Positions 1-9,242 of a DNA stretch of 64,000 bases are shown here, piece by piece (the first letter of the stretch is position 1; every line of letters begins with the position of its first letter). The notes under the pieces were generated by a model. The model saw only the letters and a program-made list of their open reading frames with translations, searched no databases and was not told the origin of the DNA. The DNA lies in assembly GCA_001724425.1 (NCBI GenBank), contig MEEK01000013.1, positions 26,222-90,221 of the forward strand, in the 5' to 3' direction. A program made the translations under genes and the position numbers. Origin of the DNA: Microbacterium sp. SCN 70-27. Its GTDB lineage: Bacteria > Actinomycetota > Actinomycetes > Actinomycetales > Microbacteriaceae.

Positions 1-2
1 AC

Positions 3-80
3 GGTCTGCGGCAGCTCGTCGAGTGGTGGCGTCCGCTCCGCGAGGAGATCGCCGCCGGCCGAAGCCTGGTGACGACATGA
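3..80 (+). CDS. C-terminus of a probable NAD-dependent sugar epimerase/dehydratase (partial)
   Basis: Only the last 25 codons are in the window, ending at TGA 78-80. They read GLRQLVEWWRPLREEIAAGR and a few more residues. The 'GLRxxVEWW' pattern is typical of the C-terminal helix of short-chain NAD-dependent epimerases/dehydratases that act on nucleotide sugars. The stop overlaps the next start as ATGA (77-80), so it belongs to the same operon as the aminotransferase. The family call is inferred from this short tail and the sugar-biosynthesis context. Confidence 0.5.
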   Translation, partial: GLRQLVEWWRPLREEIAAGRSLVTT

Positions 81-1225
81 CCGACCGCATCAACGTGATG
101 ATCCCCTGGCTGGGCCAGGAGGAGGCGGACGCCGTCGCCGAGGCGATCGCGTCCGGTTGGGTCGCGCAGGGCCCGCGCGTCGCCCGCTTCGAGGAGGAGT
201 TCGCCGAGGCGATGCAGGCGTCGTACGCGGTCGCGACGAGCAGCTGCACGACCGCCCTGCATCTTGCCCTCATCGTTGCCGGGATCGGACCCGGCGACGA
301 GGTGATCGTGCCGTCCTTCTCGTTCATCGCGACGACGAATGCCGTCGCCTACGTGGGCGCCACTCCCGTGTTCGTCGACGTCGACCTCGAGACGGGCAAC
401 ATGACGGCCGCAGGCTTCCAGAACGCCCTGACGTCCGCGACCCGCGCCGTCATCGTCGTCGACCAGGGCGGGGTGCCGGTGGACCTCGACCCCATCCGCG
501 AGGTCGCCGACCCGCTCGGCATCGTGGTGATCGAGGATGCCGCGTGCGGCGCCGGTTCGACCTACCGGGGTCGCCCCGTCGGCGCGGGGGCGGACATCGC
601 GGCCTGGTCGTTCCACCCGCGCAAGCTCCTCACGACGGGGGAGGGCGGGATGATCACGACGTCGCGCGCCGACTGGGCGGCGCGCGCGCGTCGTCTTCGC
701 GAGCACGCCATGACCGTGTCGGCCGCGGATCGCCACCTGAGCGTGCTGCCGCCCGCAGAGGAGTACTCCGAGGTCGGGTTCAACTTCCGCATGACGGACC
801 TGCAGGCCGCGGTGGGGCTCGTGCAGCTGCGCAAGCTCCCTGCCATCGTCGCCCGACGTCGCGAGATCGCCACGCGCTACCGCGCCGGCATCCGCGGTGT
901 CGACGGGCTTCGCACCGTCGGCGACCCCGACTACGGGACCGGCAACGTGCAGTCCTTCTGGGTGGAGGTGCAGGACGGCTATCCGACGGATCGTGACGGG
1001 CTGCTCGTCGCGCTCGCCGAAGCGGACATCTCGGCGCGTCGGGGCATCATGTCCACGCACCGTCAGCCGCCCTACCGTGACCTGGCCGCAGCCGGTTCCC
1101 TCCCGATCACGGAGCACCTCACGGACAACACGCTGATCCTGCCCGTCTACCACACGCTCTCGAACGCGGATCAAGACAGGGTGATCGCGGTCCTGCGAGA
1201 TCCGCTGAAAGAGGCCATCGGATGA
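77..1225 (+). CDS. DegT/DnrJ/EryC1/StrS family PLP-dependent sugar aminotransferase
   Basis: This 382-residue protein has the usual length for DegT/DnrJ aminotransferases, which transfer an amino group from glutamate to a keto-sugar nucleotide. A Gly-Asp-Glu-Val-Ile-Val-Pro segment with a following SFSFIAT strand and the PLP lysine in WSFHPRK (about K183) support the family. The ATG at 77 is chosen over an in-frame start at 23 because it overlaps the upstream stop as ATGA and begins the conserved domain directly. It is coupled by another ATGA (1222-1225) to a NeuD-like acetyltransferase. That pairing suggests synthesis of an N-acetylated amino sugar for the exopolysaccharide. The exact substrate cannot be read from sequence. 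Confidence 0.88.
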   Translation: MTDRINVMIPWLGQEEADAVAEAIASGWVAQGPRVARFEEEFAEAMQASYAVATSSCTTALHLALIVAGIGPGDEVIVPSFSFIATTNAVAYVGATPVFVDVDLETGNMTAAGFQNALTSATRAVIVVDQGGVPVDLDPIREVADPLGIVVIEDAACGAGSTYRGRPVGAGADIAAWSFHPRKLLTTGEGGMITTSRADWAARARRLREHAMTVSAADRHLSVLPPAEEYSEVGFNFRMTDLQAAVGLVQLRKLPAIVARRREIATRYRAGIRGVDGLRTVGDPDYGTGNVQSFWVEVQDGYPTDRDGLLVALAEADISARRGIMSTHRQPPYRDLAAAGSLPITEHLTDNTLILPVYHTLSNADQDRVIAVLRDPLKEAIG

Positions 1226-1851
1226 CCGCCGGGCTGCTCCTTGTGGGGGCGAGTGGCCTGGCTCGTGAAGTCCTCGCGGCGGGGATCACCGGTGTCGTCG
1301 GCATCATCGACGACGACGTGGAGCGCCACGGGAGCGAGATCGCCGGTGTGCCCGTGCTGGGCGGTACCGCCCTCGCGGCGACGAGCGAGGATCAACTGCT
1401 CCTGTGCATCGGCCCGAGCGCGGTGCGCCGCGAAGTCGCACGTCGGCTCATGCGTGCAGGTGTCGACGATGACCGCTTCGAGACGTTCGTCGCGCGTACC
1501 GCGCGGATCGGTCGGACGTGTGATGTCGGGCCCGGTTCGATCGTCCTCGACGGGGTCGTCGTCACCGCTGATGCGCGCCTCGGGCAGCACGTCGTGGTGA
1601 TGCCGAACTGTACGATCACGCACGACGACGAACTCGGCGACTTCGCGACTCTCGCGGCCGGTGTCGCCTTGGGCGGTAGCGTGCACGTCGGCAAGCGTGC
1701 CTACGTGGGGATGAACGCCTCGGTTCGCCAGGGTGTGATGATCGGGAACGATGCCACCATCGGCATGGGTGCGGTCGTGTTGCACGACGTGCCCGAGGGA
1801 GAGACGTGGGCCGGTGTTCCGGCGAGACGATTGGGGAGAGCAGATGACTGA
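1222..1851 (+). CDS. NeuD/PglD-like sugar O/N-acyltransferase (left-handed beta-helix)
   Basis: The 209-residue protein has a small Rossmann-like N-terminal half (LLVGASGLAREV) and, from about residue 95, hexapeptide repeats that form a left-handed beta-helix. This is the layout of NeuD and PglD, which acetylate sialic acid or UDP-amino-sugars using acetyl-CoA. A likely catalytic His is H134 in the ITHDDELGDF stretch. The ending WAGVPARRLG is the standard acetyl-CoA-binding tail. It sits between two aminotransferase genes, so acetylating the amino group made by one of them is the simplest role. An aminoacyl or formyl donor is also possible. Confidence 0.85.
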   Translation: MTAGLLLVGASGLAREVLAAGITGVVGIIDDDVERHGSEIAGVPVLGGTALAATSEDQLLLCIGPSAVRREVARRLMRAGVDDDRFETFVARTARIGRTCDVGPGSIVLDGVVVTADARLGQHVVVMPNCTITHDDELGDFATLAAGVALGGSVHVGKRAYVGMNASVRQGVMIGNDATIGMGAVVLHDVPEGETWAGVPARRLGRADD

Positions 1852-2983
1852 GCAGACGATCACACAGCAGGCGGTTCCGTTCCTCGACCTTGCCGCACAG
1901 CAAGCGGAAGTGATGGACGACGTGCTCCCTGTGTGGCAGCGCCAGCTCACGGACGCGGCTTTCATCGGCGGCGCGGAGGTCGCCGCGTTCGAGCGCGAAT
2001 ACGCCGACTACATCGGCACCGGTCACGTCGTCGGCGTCTCGAACGGCACGGATGCCCTCGAGCTGGCGTTCCGCGCCGTCGGCGTCGCTTCCGGCGATGA
2101 GGTCATCATGCCGGCCAACACGTTCATCGCGACGGCTGAGGCCGTCTCGCGCATCGGCGCTGTCCCGGTTTTCGTGGATGTCGACGACGCGCACCTGCTC
2201 ATCGACCCGGATGCGATCGACGCCGCGGTGACGACCCGCACGCGTGCCATCGTCCCCGTGCACCTCTTCGGGCAAACGGCTCCCATGGCCGAGGTCGCGG
2301 CGATCGCCGACCGCCATGGACTCGCCGTCGTGGAGGACGCGGCCCAGGCGCAGGGCGCTTCCGGTCCCGCCGGACGCGCGGGCGCCCTCGGGCGCGTCGC
2401 GGCGACGAGTTTCTACCCCGGTAAGAACCTCGGCGCAGCCGGCGATGCCGGAGCCGTCATGACCGATGACGAGGGGCTCGCGGACGTCGTCCGGAACCTC
2501 GCCGCGCACGGCAGCTCCGTCAAGTATGTGCATGACCGCATCGGCATGAACGCCCGTCTGGATGCTGTCCAGGCGACGGTGCTGCGTGCGAAGCTGCGGC
2601 GGCTCGAGGAGTGGAACACCTCGCGCCGGGCGGCGGCGGCCCGCTACGCGGGCCTCCTCGGCGACATCGCGGGAGTGCGTCTGCCGGAGGTGCGCGAGGG
2701 CAACACCGACGTCTGGCACCTCTATGTCGTGCGGGTCGCTGAGCGCGACCGCGTGCTCGCAGAACTCGGCGCAGCGGGGGTGGGCGCGGGCATCCACTAC
2801 CCGACCGTCGTTCCGCTCACCGAGGCATACGCCGGGCTGGGGCACCGCCCGGGCGAGTTCCCCGTCGCCGAAGCGGCCGCGGCATCGATCCTCTCGCTTC
2901 CGATGTTCCCGCACCTCACCGAAGCGCAGCAGGCGCGGGTGGCAGAGATGCTTCGACGCAGCCTCGACGGCGACGGGTCATGA
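1844..2983 (+). CDS. second DegT/DnrJ/EryC1/StrS family aminotransferase
   Basis: This is a 379-residue PLP enzyme. The ATG at 1844 lies 5 bp after a GGGGAG Shine-Dalgarno sequence (1833-1838) and overlaps the end of the acetyltransferase gene by 8 bp. The start VPFLDLAAQQ is the classic opening of the family. The PLP lysine is in FYPGKNLGA (about K194), and the C-terminal YPTVVPLTEAY is also typical. It resembles enzymes that make dTDP-3-amino- or UDP-4-amino-hexoses. Two different aminotransferases in one operon imply two amino sugars, or one di-amino sugar, in the repeat unit. The stop overlaps the next start (ATGA 2980-2983). Confidence 0.88.
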   Translation: MTEQTITQQAVPFLDLAAQQAEVMDDVLPVWQRQLTDAAFIGGAEVAAFEREYADYIGTGHVVGVSNGTDALELAFRAVGVASGDEVIMPANTFIATAEAVSRIGAVPVFVDVDDAHLLIDPDAIDAAVTTRTRAIVPVHLFGQTAPMAEVAAIADRHGLAVVEDAAQAQGASGPAGRAGALGRVAATSFYPGKNLGAAGDAGAVMTDDEGLADVVRNLAAHGSSVKYVHDRIGMNARLDAVQATVLRAKLRRLEEWNTSRRAAAARYAGLLGDIAGVRLPEVREGNTDVWHLYVVRVAERDRVLAELGAAGVGAGIHYPTVVPLTEAYAGLGHRPGEFPVAEAAAASILSLPMFPHLTEAQQARVAEMLRRSLDGDGS

Positions 2984-5280
2984 TCGGCAGCGGGGAAGGC
3001 GGCCGCGTGCGGGTGCTCGTCGCCCCGCACAACTTCGAGCTCGGCGGCAGCCAGCTCAACGCGCTCGAGCTCGTCGAGAAGATGTCGACCGATCCCCGGT
3101 TCGAGTTCGTGTTGTATGCGCCGGACGGCATCCTCGTCGAGCGTGCCCGCAAGCTCGGCATCGAGATACACCTCACCCGGTTGCGTGACCAGGGGGCATC
3201 CGTGCGTCGGATGCGGGAACTGTCGCGGATCGTGCGCGACCGTCGAATCGACCTCGTGCACGCCTACGAGTGGATGCCGACGGTGGATGCCGCGTTCGCG
3301 GTCGCGTGGCGACGGGGGGTCCCCGTGCTCTCCACAGTCCTGTCGATGGACTATCCGTACCTTCTGCCCGCGTCCGTTCCGCTCGTCCTCGGAACGAGGT
3401 CGCTCGTCGCGCGTGCGCTCGGTGAGGGCCGCGAGGCGTACCTCCTGGAGCCGCCGGTGGACACCGAGCTGTTCCGTTCCGACGCATTGGCGGATGATGT
3501 CGTGCTCGAGGCTCGACGCGAGTGCGGCGCGGGTCCCGATGACGACCTCGTCGTGGTCGTCGGGCGTCTCGTGCAGCTGCTGAAGCTCGAGGGCCTGCTC
3601 ACCCTCATCGAAGCGGTCGGGCGCCTGGCGCGCACGCGTCCCGTGCGTCTCGCCGTCGTCGGCGACGGACCCGAGCGCGCCACCGTCGAAGCGGCGGTTC
3701 GCCGGGCGAATGCCGAGGCCGGGACTGCGGCGGTGCGATTGCTCGGTGCCCGCTACGACCCGCTGCCGTACTACCTCGCAGCCGACATCGCGGTGGGCAT
3801 GGGCGGTTCGGCCCTCCGCGCGATGGCCGTCGAACGGCCGCTTCTGGTCCAGGGAGAAGCCGGATTCTGGGATGTGGTCGACGCGGAGAGCATCCCCGTC
3901 TTCCTCGAACAGGGCTGGTACGGCGTCGGCGATGGGCGCGACGCCACGGACAGATGCGCCCACGAGCTCGCGCACCTGCTCGATCTCAGCGTCGCGCAGC
4001 GGGCCGAACTCGCCCGTGCGGGCCGCCGTCTCGTCGTCGAGGAATACAGCCTCGACGTCGCCGCGCGACGCCTCGCCGACCTCTATCTGGGCACTCTCGC
4101 GGCGCCGCCGCGCCTGCGCGAGCGTGTCTTCGGGCCCCTGCGACTGGGGCTCGAGCTGGTCAAGTCCTCACTGTCGGTGCGGATCCCGGCGCTCCGACGG
4201 TGGTCACGTCGACTGCGCGGACGGCCGGTGGCGCCGTCGGCCCCGCGGACGGAGGACGCAGCACGCGCCGTCTCGGTGGTGATCCCGTGCCACAACTATG
4301 TGGACTACCTCGATCAAGCCATCCGTTCCGCACTCGAGCAGGACGGTGTCTGCGTCGATGTCACGATCATCGACGACGGGTCCACCGATGGGAGCGTCGA
4401 CATCGCGCGCAGGTGGGCCGAGCGGGATGACCGGGTGCGGCTCGTCGCCCACGAGCGAAATCGGGGGCACATCGCCACCTTCAACGAAGCGCTCGACGCC
4501 GCCACCGCGCCATACGTCATGAAGCTCGATGCCGACGACGTGCTCACTCCCGGTTCGCTGCGCCGCGCGGTGGACGTGTTGGAGGCGTGCCCGACGGTCG
4601 CGTTCGTCTACGGGCAGGTTCAGCATGTGCGTGGGCCGCTGCCGCAGGTGCCCGATGTCGCGACCCCCTCGTGGCGTCTCGTGTCCGGCGAGAGCTGGAT
4701 CCGCACCGTGGCGCGCCATCGCGGGAGGAACCCCATCTCCCAGCCGGAGATCGTCATCCGCCGATCGCTCCTCGAGCGGGCAGGCGGACATCGGGCCGAG
4801 GTGCCCGGCACGAGCGACCTCCACCTGTGGCTGCGCCTCGCATCGCTCGGCGACGTCGCCTGGATCCGCAACGCGGTGCAGGGCCTGTACCGGGTGCACG
4901 GTGCGAGTATGCGCGCCACGATCCACTCGGGGCTGCTCCACGACGTCCGGGCGCGCCGCGATGCGTTCGAGCTCTTCCTCGCCGAACGGGGCGGCCCGCT
5001 TGCGGATGATCCCGCCTTCGCGCGGTCGGTGCGGCACGGGCTCGCGAGGGATGCGCTCACGAACGCGTTCCTCGACGTCGAGGCAGGGCATGACCCTCAG
5101 CCGCTGTTGGACGAGGCGGTCTCGCTGGACCCGTCCGTCCGCCGCACGATCGCGTGGTGGATGATGTCGCGCCAGCGAGGTCGGGGAGCCTCCGCCGCTC
5201 TGACGACCCGTCTCGGGCGCTTCGCCCGACAGATGTCGGCTCGGTGGCGCTGGCACCGCCAGAGACTGTTCGGGCAGTAG
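2980..5280 (+). CDS. bifunctional glycosyltransferase: GT4-like N-half fused to GT2 C-half
   Basis: A 766-residue cytosolic protein. Residues about 10-370 form a GT-B fold like GT4 enzymes: an N-terminal GGSQLNALELVEKM loop, then VVVGRLVQLLKLEGLLTLIEA and a donor-binding region. From residue 431 a GT2 GT-A domain begins with VSVVIPCHNYVDYLDQAI and contains IIDDGSTDGS and a DADD motif for metal and nucleotide-sugar binding. The fusion could add two successive sugars to the lipid-linked repeat unit. The GT4 half lacks an obvious EGxPxxxxE box where expected (GGSALRAMAVERP instead), so its activity is less certain than that of the GT2 half. Confidence 0.85.
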   Translation: MIGSGEGGRVRVLVAPHNFELGGSQLNALELVEKMSTDPRFEFVLYAPDGILVERARKLGIEIHLTRLRDQGASVRRMRELSRIVRDRRIDLVHAYEWMPTVDAAFAVAWRRGVPVLSTVLSMDYPYLLPASVPLVLGTRSLVARALGEGREAYLLEPPVDTELFRSDALADDVVLEARRECGAGPDDDLVVVVGRLVQLLKLEGLLTLIEAVGRLARTRPVRLAVVGDGPERATVEAAVRRANAEAGTAAVRLLGARYDPLPYYLAADIAVGMGGSALRAMAVERPLLVQGEAGFWDVVDAESIPVFLEQGWYGVGDGRDATDRCAHELAHLLDLSVAQRAELARAGRRLVVEEYSLDVAARRLADLYLGTLAAPPRLRERVFGPLRLGLELVKSSLSVRIPALRRWSRRLRGRPVAPSAPRTEDAARAVSVVIPCHNYVDYLDQAIRSALEQDGVCVDVTIIDDGSTDGSVDIARRWAERDDRVRLVAHERNRGHIATFNEALDAATAPYVMKLDADDVLTPGSLRRAVDVLEACPTVAFVYGQVQHVRGPLPQVPDVATPSWRLVSGESWIRTVARHRGRNPISQPEIVIRRSLLERAGGHRAEVPGTSDLHLWLRLASLGDVAWIRNAVQGLYRVHGASMRATIHSGLLHDVRARRDAFELFLAERGGPLADDPAFARSVRHGLARDALTNAFLDVEAGHDPQPLLDEAVSLDPSVRRTIAWWMMSRQRGRGASAALTTRLGRFARQMSARWRWHRQRLFGQ

Positions 5281-5289
5281 GCGGCCGCG

Positions 5290-6921
5290 ATGATCAACGC
5301 AGAATCAGGGCAGCCGTCCGACCCGGTGCAGGCATCGCTCGACGAGCTGGCCGTCGACAGCGTCATGGCCGAACGCGTCGAGGAAGAGCGCGCGGAGCAA
5401 TCCGGCGCGGCCGCGGATGAGAGCATCGGGCGCCAGGCGACAGCCGGGGTGTTCTGGCTGACCGCGCAGCGGTGGGCCATCCGTCTGCTCGGCTTCGTGA
5501 CGATCGCCGTCCTCACGCGCCTCCTGTCGCCCGAGGACTTCGGGACGGTCGCGGCCGCGTCGACGGTGCTGCCGTTCTTCTTCCTCATCGCCGATCTCGG
5601 GTTCGCCGCCTACATCGTCCAGGTGAAGGATGCCGACCGGCGCATGCTCAGTACGGCGTTCTGGTTCTCTCTCATCGCCGGCGTGCTGCTGTGCGCGGTG
5701 ATGGTCGCGATCGCGCCGTTGCTCGGTGTGGTCTTCCACGATGAGCGCGTGACCCCCGTGCTGCAGTCGCTCTCGCTGTGGGTGGTGCTGACCGCGTTCG
5801 GGTCGGTCCCGATGGCGCTGCTGCGCCGGCGCATGCAGTTCCGGATCCTCGCACTGCAGGGGGCGGTGGCCGCCGTCATCGCGCAGGTGGTGGCGATGGC
5901 CGTCGCATTCGCCGGTCTCGGAGTGTGGGCGCTCGTGGCGCAGAGCCTCGTGGCCCCGGCCGTGACCACTCTGCTGGCGTGGATCACGTCCCGCTGGCGT
6001 CCGGCGATGCTCTTCTCCTGGCGGGAGTTCCGCGTCATGGCGGGCTTCGGCGGTCAGGTTCTCGGGGTCGAATTCATCGCGATGCTCCGTGCGTGGGGTG
6101 AGGCCGCCGTCATCTCGGGCACGCTGGGCATCGCCGCGCTCGGCTACATGAGCATCGCGCAACGCCTCGTGCAGGTCGTCCAGGACCTCACGGGCAGCGC
6201 GATCGTCCCCGTGACGACGGTCGCCTTCGCCAAGATCCGCGAAGCGCGGGATCGGCTGCGCGACGCGTACCTGCGCGCGGTCCGGATGACGTATGCGGTG
6301 CTGTCGCTGCCCCTCACCGTCATCGCCGTCACAGCACCGCTCGTCGTGCCGATCGTCTTCGGCGACGGGTGGGAGCAGAGCTACACGGTTGCCCGGATCC
6401 TCGCCCTCGGCGGTGTCCTCACGGTGGGCGCAGCGCTCGATCATGGGCTCTTCTATGGACTCGGAAAACCCGGAACGTGGTTCGTGTACGCACTCGTGAT
6501 CGATGGGCTCACCCTCGGCACGACGTTCTTCCTCGCCTCGCAGGGACTCGTCGCGATCGCATGGGGATTCCTGGGAGTGTGCATCGTCGCGACCGTCAGC
6601 CGCTGGTTCCTCACGGGGAGACTTCTGGAGACGTCCGCCTGGACGGTCGCGGGCCCCTTCGGCTACCTCGCCGTCGCCGTGATCCTCTCGGGAGGTGCCG
6701 GCTGGCTCACCCTCACGCTCACCGCCACGTGGCCCGCCGTGCTCTCGATCATCCTCGTGGGAGCCGTCGTGAGCGTCCTCCATCTCGCCGTGACCAGGCT
6801 CATGGCTCCCGACGTGCTCACCGAGGGGTTCGCGATGCTCGCGCGCTCGAAGGTCGGAGCGCGTCTGCCGTTCGTCCGCGGGGCGCGTGAGCGCGCCGCA
6901 TCCAGAGAGGTCAACACATGA
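5290..6921 (+). CDS. Wzx-type oligosaccharide flippase (MOP superfamily)
   Basis: A 543-residue integral membrane protein with about 12-14 hydrophobic segments after a hydrophilic N-terminal stretch of some 50 residues. The segment RLLGFVTIAVLTRLLSPEDFG is characteristic of the polysaccharide-flippase (MOP/MVF) family. Such proteins move undecaprenyl-linked repeat units across the membrane before polymerisation. No clear Shine-Dalgarno sequence precedes ATG 5290; a later in-frame ATG near residue 26 is a possible alternative that would shorten only the hydrophilic tail. The stop overlaps the next glycosyltransferase start (ATGA 6918-6921). Confidence 0.88.
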   Translation: MINAESGQPSDPVQASLDELAVDSVMAERVEEERAEQSGAAADESIGRQATAGVFWLTAQRWAIRLLGFVTIAVLTRLLSPEDFGTVAAASTVLPFFFLIADLGFAAYIVQVKDADRRMLSTAFWFSLIAGVLLCAVMVAIAPLLGVVFHDERVTPVLQSLSLWVVLTAFGSVPMALLRRRMQFRILALQGAVAAVIAQVVAMAVAFAGLGVWALVAQSLVAPAVTTLLAWITSRWRPAMLFSWREFRVMAGFGGQVLGVEFIAMLRAWGEAAVISGTLGIAALGYMSIAQRLVQVVQDLTGSAIVPVTTVAFAKIREARDRLRDAYLRAVRMTYAVLSLPLTVIAVTAPLVVPIVFGDGWEQSYTVARILALGGVLTVGAALDHGLFYGLGKPGTWFVYALVIDGLTLGTTFFLASQGLVAIAWGFLGVCIVATVSRWFLTGRLLETSAWTVAGPFGYLAVAVILSGGAGWLTLTLTATWPAVLSIILVGAVVSVLHLAVTRLMAPDVLTEGFAMLARSKVGARLPFVRGARERAASREVNT

Positions 6922-8300
6922 CTGCGTCGTCCCGCCGTTCGCGCGTGCTCGTGATCGTGCAGAACCTGCCCGTCCCCCTGGACCGTCGGGTCTGGCTGGA
7001 ATGCCAGGCGCTGCGCGCTCAGGGGTACGAGGTCTCCGTCATCTGCCCCAAGGGCCCGGGCGACCCCGGCTATGAGGAGATCGATGGCGTGCACATCCAC
7101 AAGTACGCTCCCGCACCCGAGGCGAAGGGGTTGCTCGGCTTCGCGATCGAGTTCGCATATTCGTGGGTGCGCACGGCGCTGCTGACCCTGCGCGTTCGGC
7201 GCCGGCATGGCTTCGATGTCATCCAGGCGTGCAACCCGCCCGACACGTACTGGCTGCTGGCTCTGCTGTGGCGCATCCGCGGCGTGAAGTTCGTCTTCGA
7301 TCAGCACGATCTGAATCCTGAGCTCTACATCTCGCGGTTCGGCAAGCCCGCAGGGCTCGCTGGGCGCATGCAACTCGGTGCTCTGGCGCTCCTCGAGCGC
7401 AACACCTATCGCGTCGCGGACCGTGTCATCTCGACCAACGGCTCCTACAAGCGGGTCGCAGAACGCCGCGGCGGGCTCGACCCGGCGCTCGTGACAGTCG
7501 TCCGCAGCGGTCCCGACACGACGGTGATGCGGCCGATCTACCCCGATCCGACCATCCGCGCCGGTGCCGAGCACGTGCTCGCCTACATCGGGATCATGGG
7601 CCCGCAGGACGGCGTGGAGAACATCCTCGCCGTCATGGACGAGCTCGTCCACCGGCGCGGACGGACGGGCGTGCGCGCCGTGCTGATGGGGTTCGGCGAT
7701 TGCCTGGAAGACCTGCGTCGCGAATGCACCGAGCGACGCCTCGATCAGAACGTCGTGTTCACGGGGCGAGTGGGCCCGGCCGAGATCGCGCAGAACCTGA
7801 GCGCCGCGGATCTCGGTCTCGGTCCGGACCTGAACACGCCGCTGAACAACGTGTCGACGATGAACAAGACGATGGAGTACATGGCCTACGCGCTGCCGTC
7901 GGTGTCGTTCGACCTGGTGGAGACGCGCGTGTCGGCAGGGGAGACCGGAGTCTTCATCCCCTCCGGGGACATCGTCGGTTTCGCAGACGCCGTCGAGGCG
8001 CTCCTGGATGATCCGGAGCGACGCACGCAACTCGGCCTGGCGGCACGCCGGCGCGTCGTTGCGGAGCTCGACTGGAAGCCACAGGCCGAGGCCTACGTCG
8101 GCGTGTTCGACGCACTGATGGACGAGTATCCGGATGCCGCCCGCCTGGCTGTCTGGCCGTACGCGGCGCGACCGGAGAAGGCGACCTCGGCGGACCGCGC
8201 ATCGGTGGACCTCGACGACGCGGAGGAGTTCGCGCGCTTCGTCCGGGAACGCACCGCGCCGTCGGTCGTCGCGCCGTCACGGCGCTCCGAGGACGGCTGA
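6918..8300 (+). CDS. glycosyltransferase family 4 (GT-B)
   Basis: 460 residues. The N-terminus VLVIVQNLPVPLDRRVWLECQALRAQG is typical of a GT4 subfamily found in EPS loci, where the DRRVW segment recurs. The C-terminal half contains the donor-binding domain (YIGIMGPQDGVENILAVMDEL, then LGLGPDLNTPLNNVSTMNKT). It is predicted to transfer a sugar from a nucleotide donor onto the lipid-linked oligosaccharide at the cytosolic membrane face. About the last 50 residues are low-complexity and charged, beyond the usual domain. Donor and linkage are unknown. The stop codon shares its final base with the next start. Confidence 0.88.
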   Translation: MTASSRRSRVLVIVQNLPVPLDRRVWLECQALRAQGYEVSVICPKGPGDPGYEEIDGVHIHKYAPAPEAKGLLGFAIEFAYSWVRTALLTLRVRRRHGFDVIQACNPPDTYWLLALLWRIRGVKFVFDQHDLNPELYISRFGKPAGLAGRMQLGALALLERNTYRVADRVISTNGSYKRVAERRGGLDPALVTVVRSGPDTTVMRPIYPDPTIRAGAEHVLAYIGIMGPQDGVENILAVMDELVHRRGRTGVRAVLMGFGDCLEDLRRECTERRLDQNVVFTGRVGPAEIAQNLSAADLGLGPDLNTPLNNVSTMNKTMEYMAYALPSVSFDLVETRVSAGETGVFIPSGDIVGFADAVEALLDDPERRTQLGLAARRRVVAELDWKPQAEAYVGVFDALMDEYPDAARLAVWPYAARPEKATSADRASVDLDDAEEFARFVRERTAPSVVAPSRRSEDG

Positions 8301-9148
8301 TGATGCTCGACCATCTGCTGCTCACCCGTTTCAACCTCCCGACCGGTGGCGTGGAGGCGCGCATCCGCGCGAGTGAGACGTGGCTGACCAACCGGTGGGC
8401 GCTGTTCGAACGCTATTGCGCGCCGTCGGTGAGCCGCCAGAGCACCGACGATTTCACGTGGCTGATCTTCTTCGACCCCGAGAGCCCGCAGTGGCTCAAG
8501 GATGCGATCGCCCCGTACGCCGAGGCGGGCCTGTTCACGCCCTGCTTCCGCGTCGAAGTCACGCCGGAGTCGCTGCTCGAGGACATCCGAGTCGTGGCTC
8601 GTCACACGGACGGCATGCTGCTGACGACCAACCTCGACAACGACGATGCGATCGCCGTGGACTTCCTCGAGCGCGTGCGCGCCGCGGTCGACTTCGACGA
8701 CCGGCGGGCGCTCTACGTGCCTGAAGGGCTCGTCAAGGGGCCTGACGGCCTGTATCAGCACCGCGACGAACACAACGCCTTCTGCTCGGTCGCGACCCCG
8801 TGGTCGCGACCGTCCACGTCGTGGGACGAGTGGCACAACATGCTCGGACGCACGATGCCTGTCGTCCTGATCGACGGGGCGCCGGGATGGCTGCAGGTCG
8901 TCCACGGAGAGAACGTCAGCAACCGGGTACGCGGCCATCTGGCCTCGCCCGCGCGGTGGCGGTCGGCGTTTCCGGGCGCGCTCGACGACGTCGCAGACCC
9001 GGGGCGTGGGGCGCTCCTGCGTGACCGCTTCGTGAGCGGGCCGGCCCGCCGCCTGCGCGATGCCGGCCGCAGCGGCATCCGGCGTGCGGCGATCGCGGTA
9101 CTCGGCAAAGAGGGGCTGCTACGCCTCAAGGCGCGACTGCGCCCTTAA
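8300..9148 (+). CDS. glycosyltransferase resembling putative rhamnosyltransferases
   Basis: 282 residues. The opening MMLDHLLLTRFNLPTGGVE and the following DDFTWLIFFDPESPQWLKDAI match the small 'putative rhamnosyl transferase' family often found in actinobacterial and proteobacterial EPS clusters. A TTNLDNDDAI stretch at about residues 108-117 could be the acidic nucleotide-sugar/metal site. The ATG overlaps the preceding stop by one base, so the genes are cotranscribed. A second ATG follows immediately (8303). The rhamnose assignment is only by family resemblance. Confidence 0.7.
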   Translation: MMLDHLLLTRFNLPTGGVEARIRASETWLTNRWALFERYCAPSVSRQSTDDFTWLIFFDPESPQWLKDAIAPYAEAGLFTPCFRVEVTPESLLEDIRVVARHTDGMLLTTNLDNDDAIAVDFLERVRAAVDFDDRRALYVPEGLVKGPDGLYQHRDEHNAFCSVATPWSRPSTSWDEWHNMLGRTMPVVLIDGAPGWLQVVHGENVSNRVRGHLASPARWRSAFPGALDDVADPGRGALLRDRFVSGPARRLRDAGRSGIRRAAIAVLGKEGLLRLKARLRP

Positions 9149-9242
9149 TGGCGGGATATTCACAGAACGCGCGCCGTCCCAGCCGAGTATGCTGGCCGGA
9201 ATCGCGCTCTGTGTGGGGAGACACTGTGTGGGGAGGGGAGCG

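Noticed and set aside
9159-9193. Promoter TTCACA...TATGCT before the Wzz-like gene
   Set aside because: The spacer would be 23 bp, too long for a standard promoter, and the gene is likely cotranscribed with the preceding genes.
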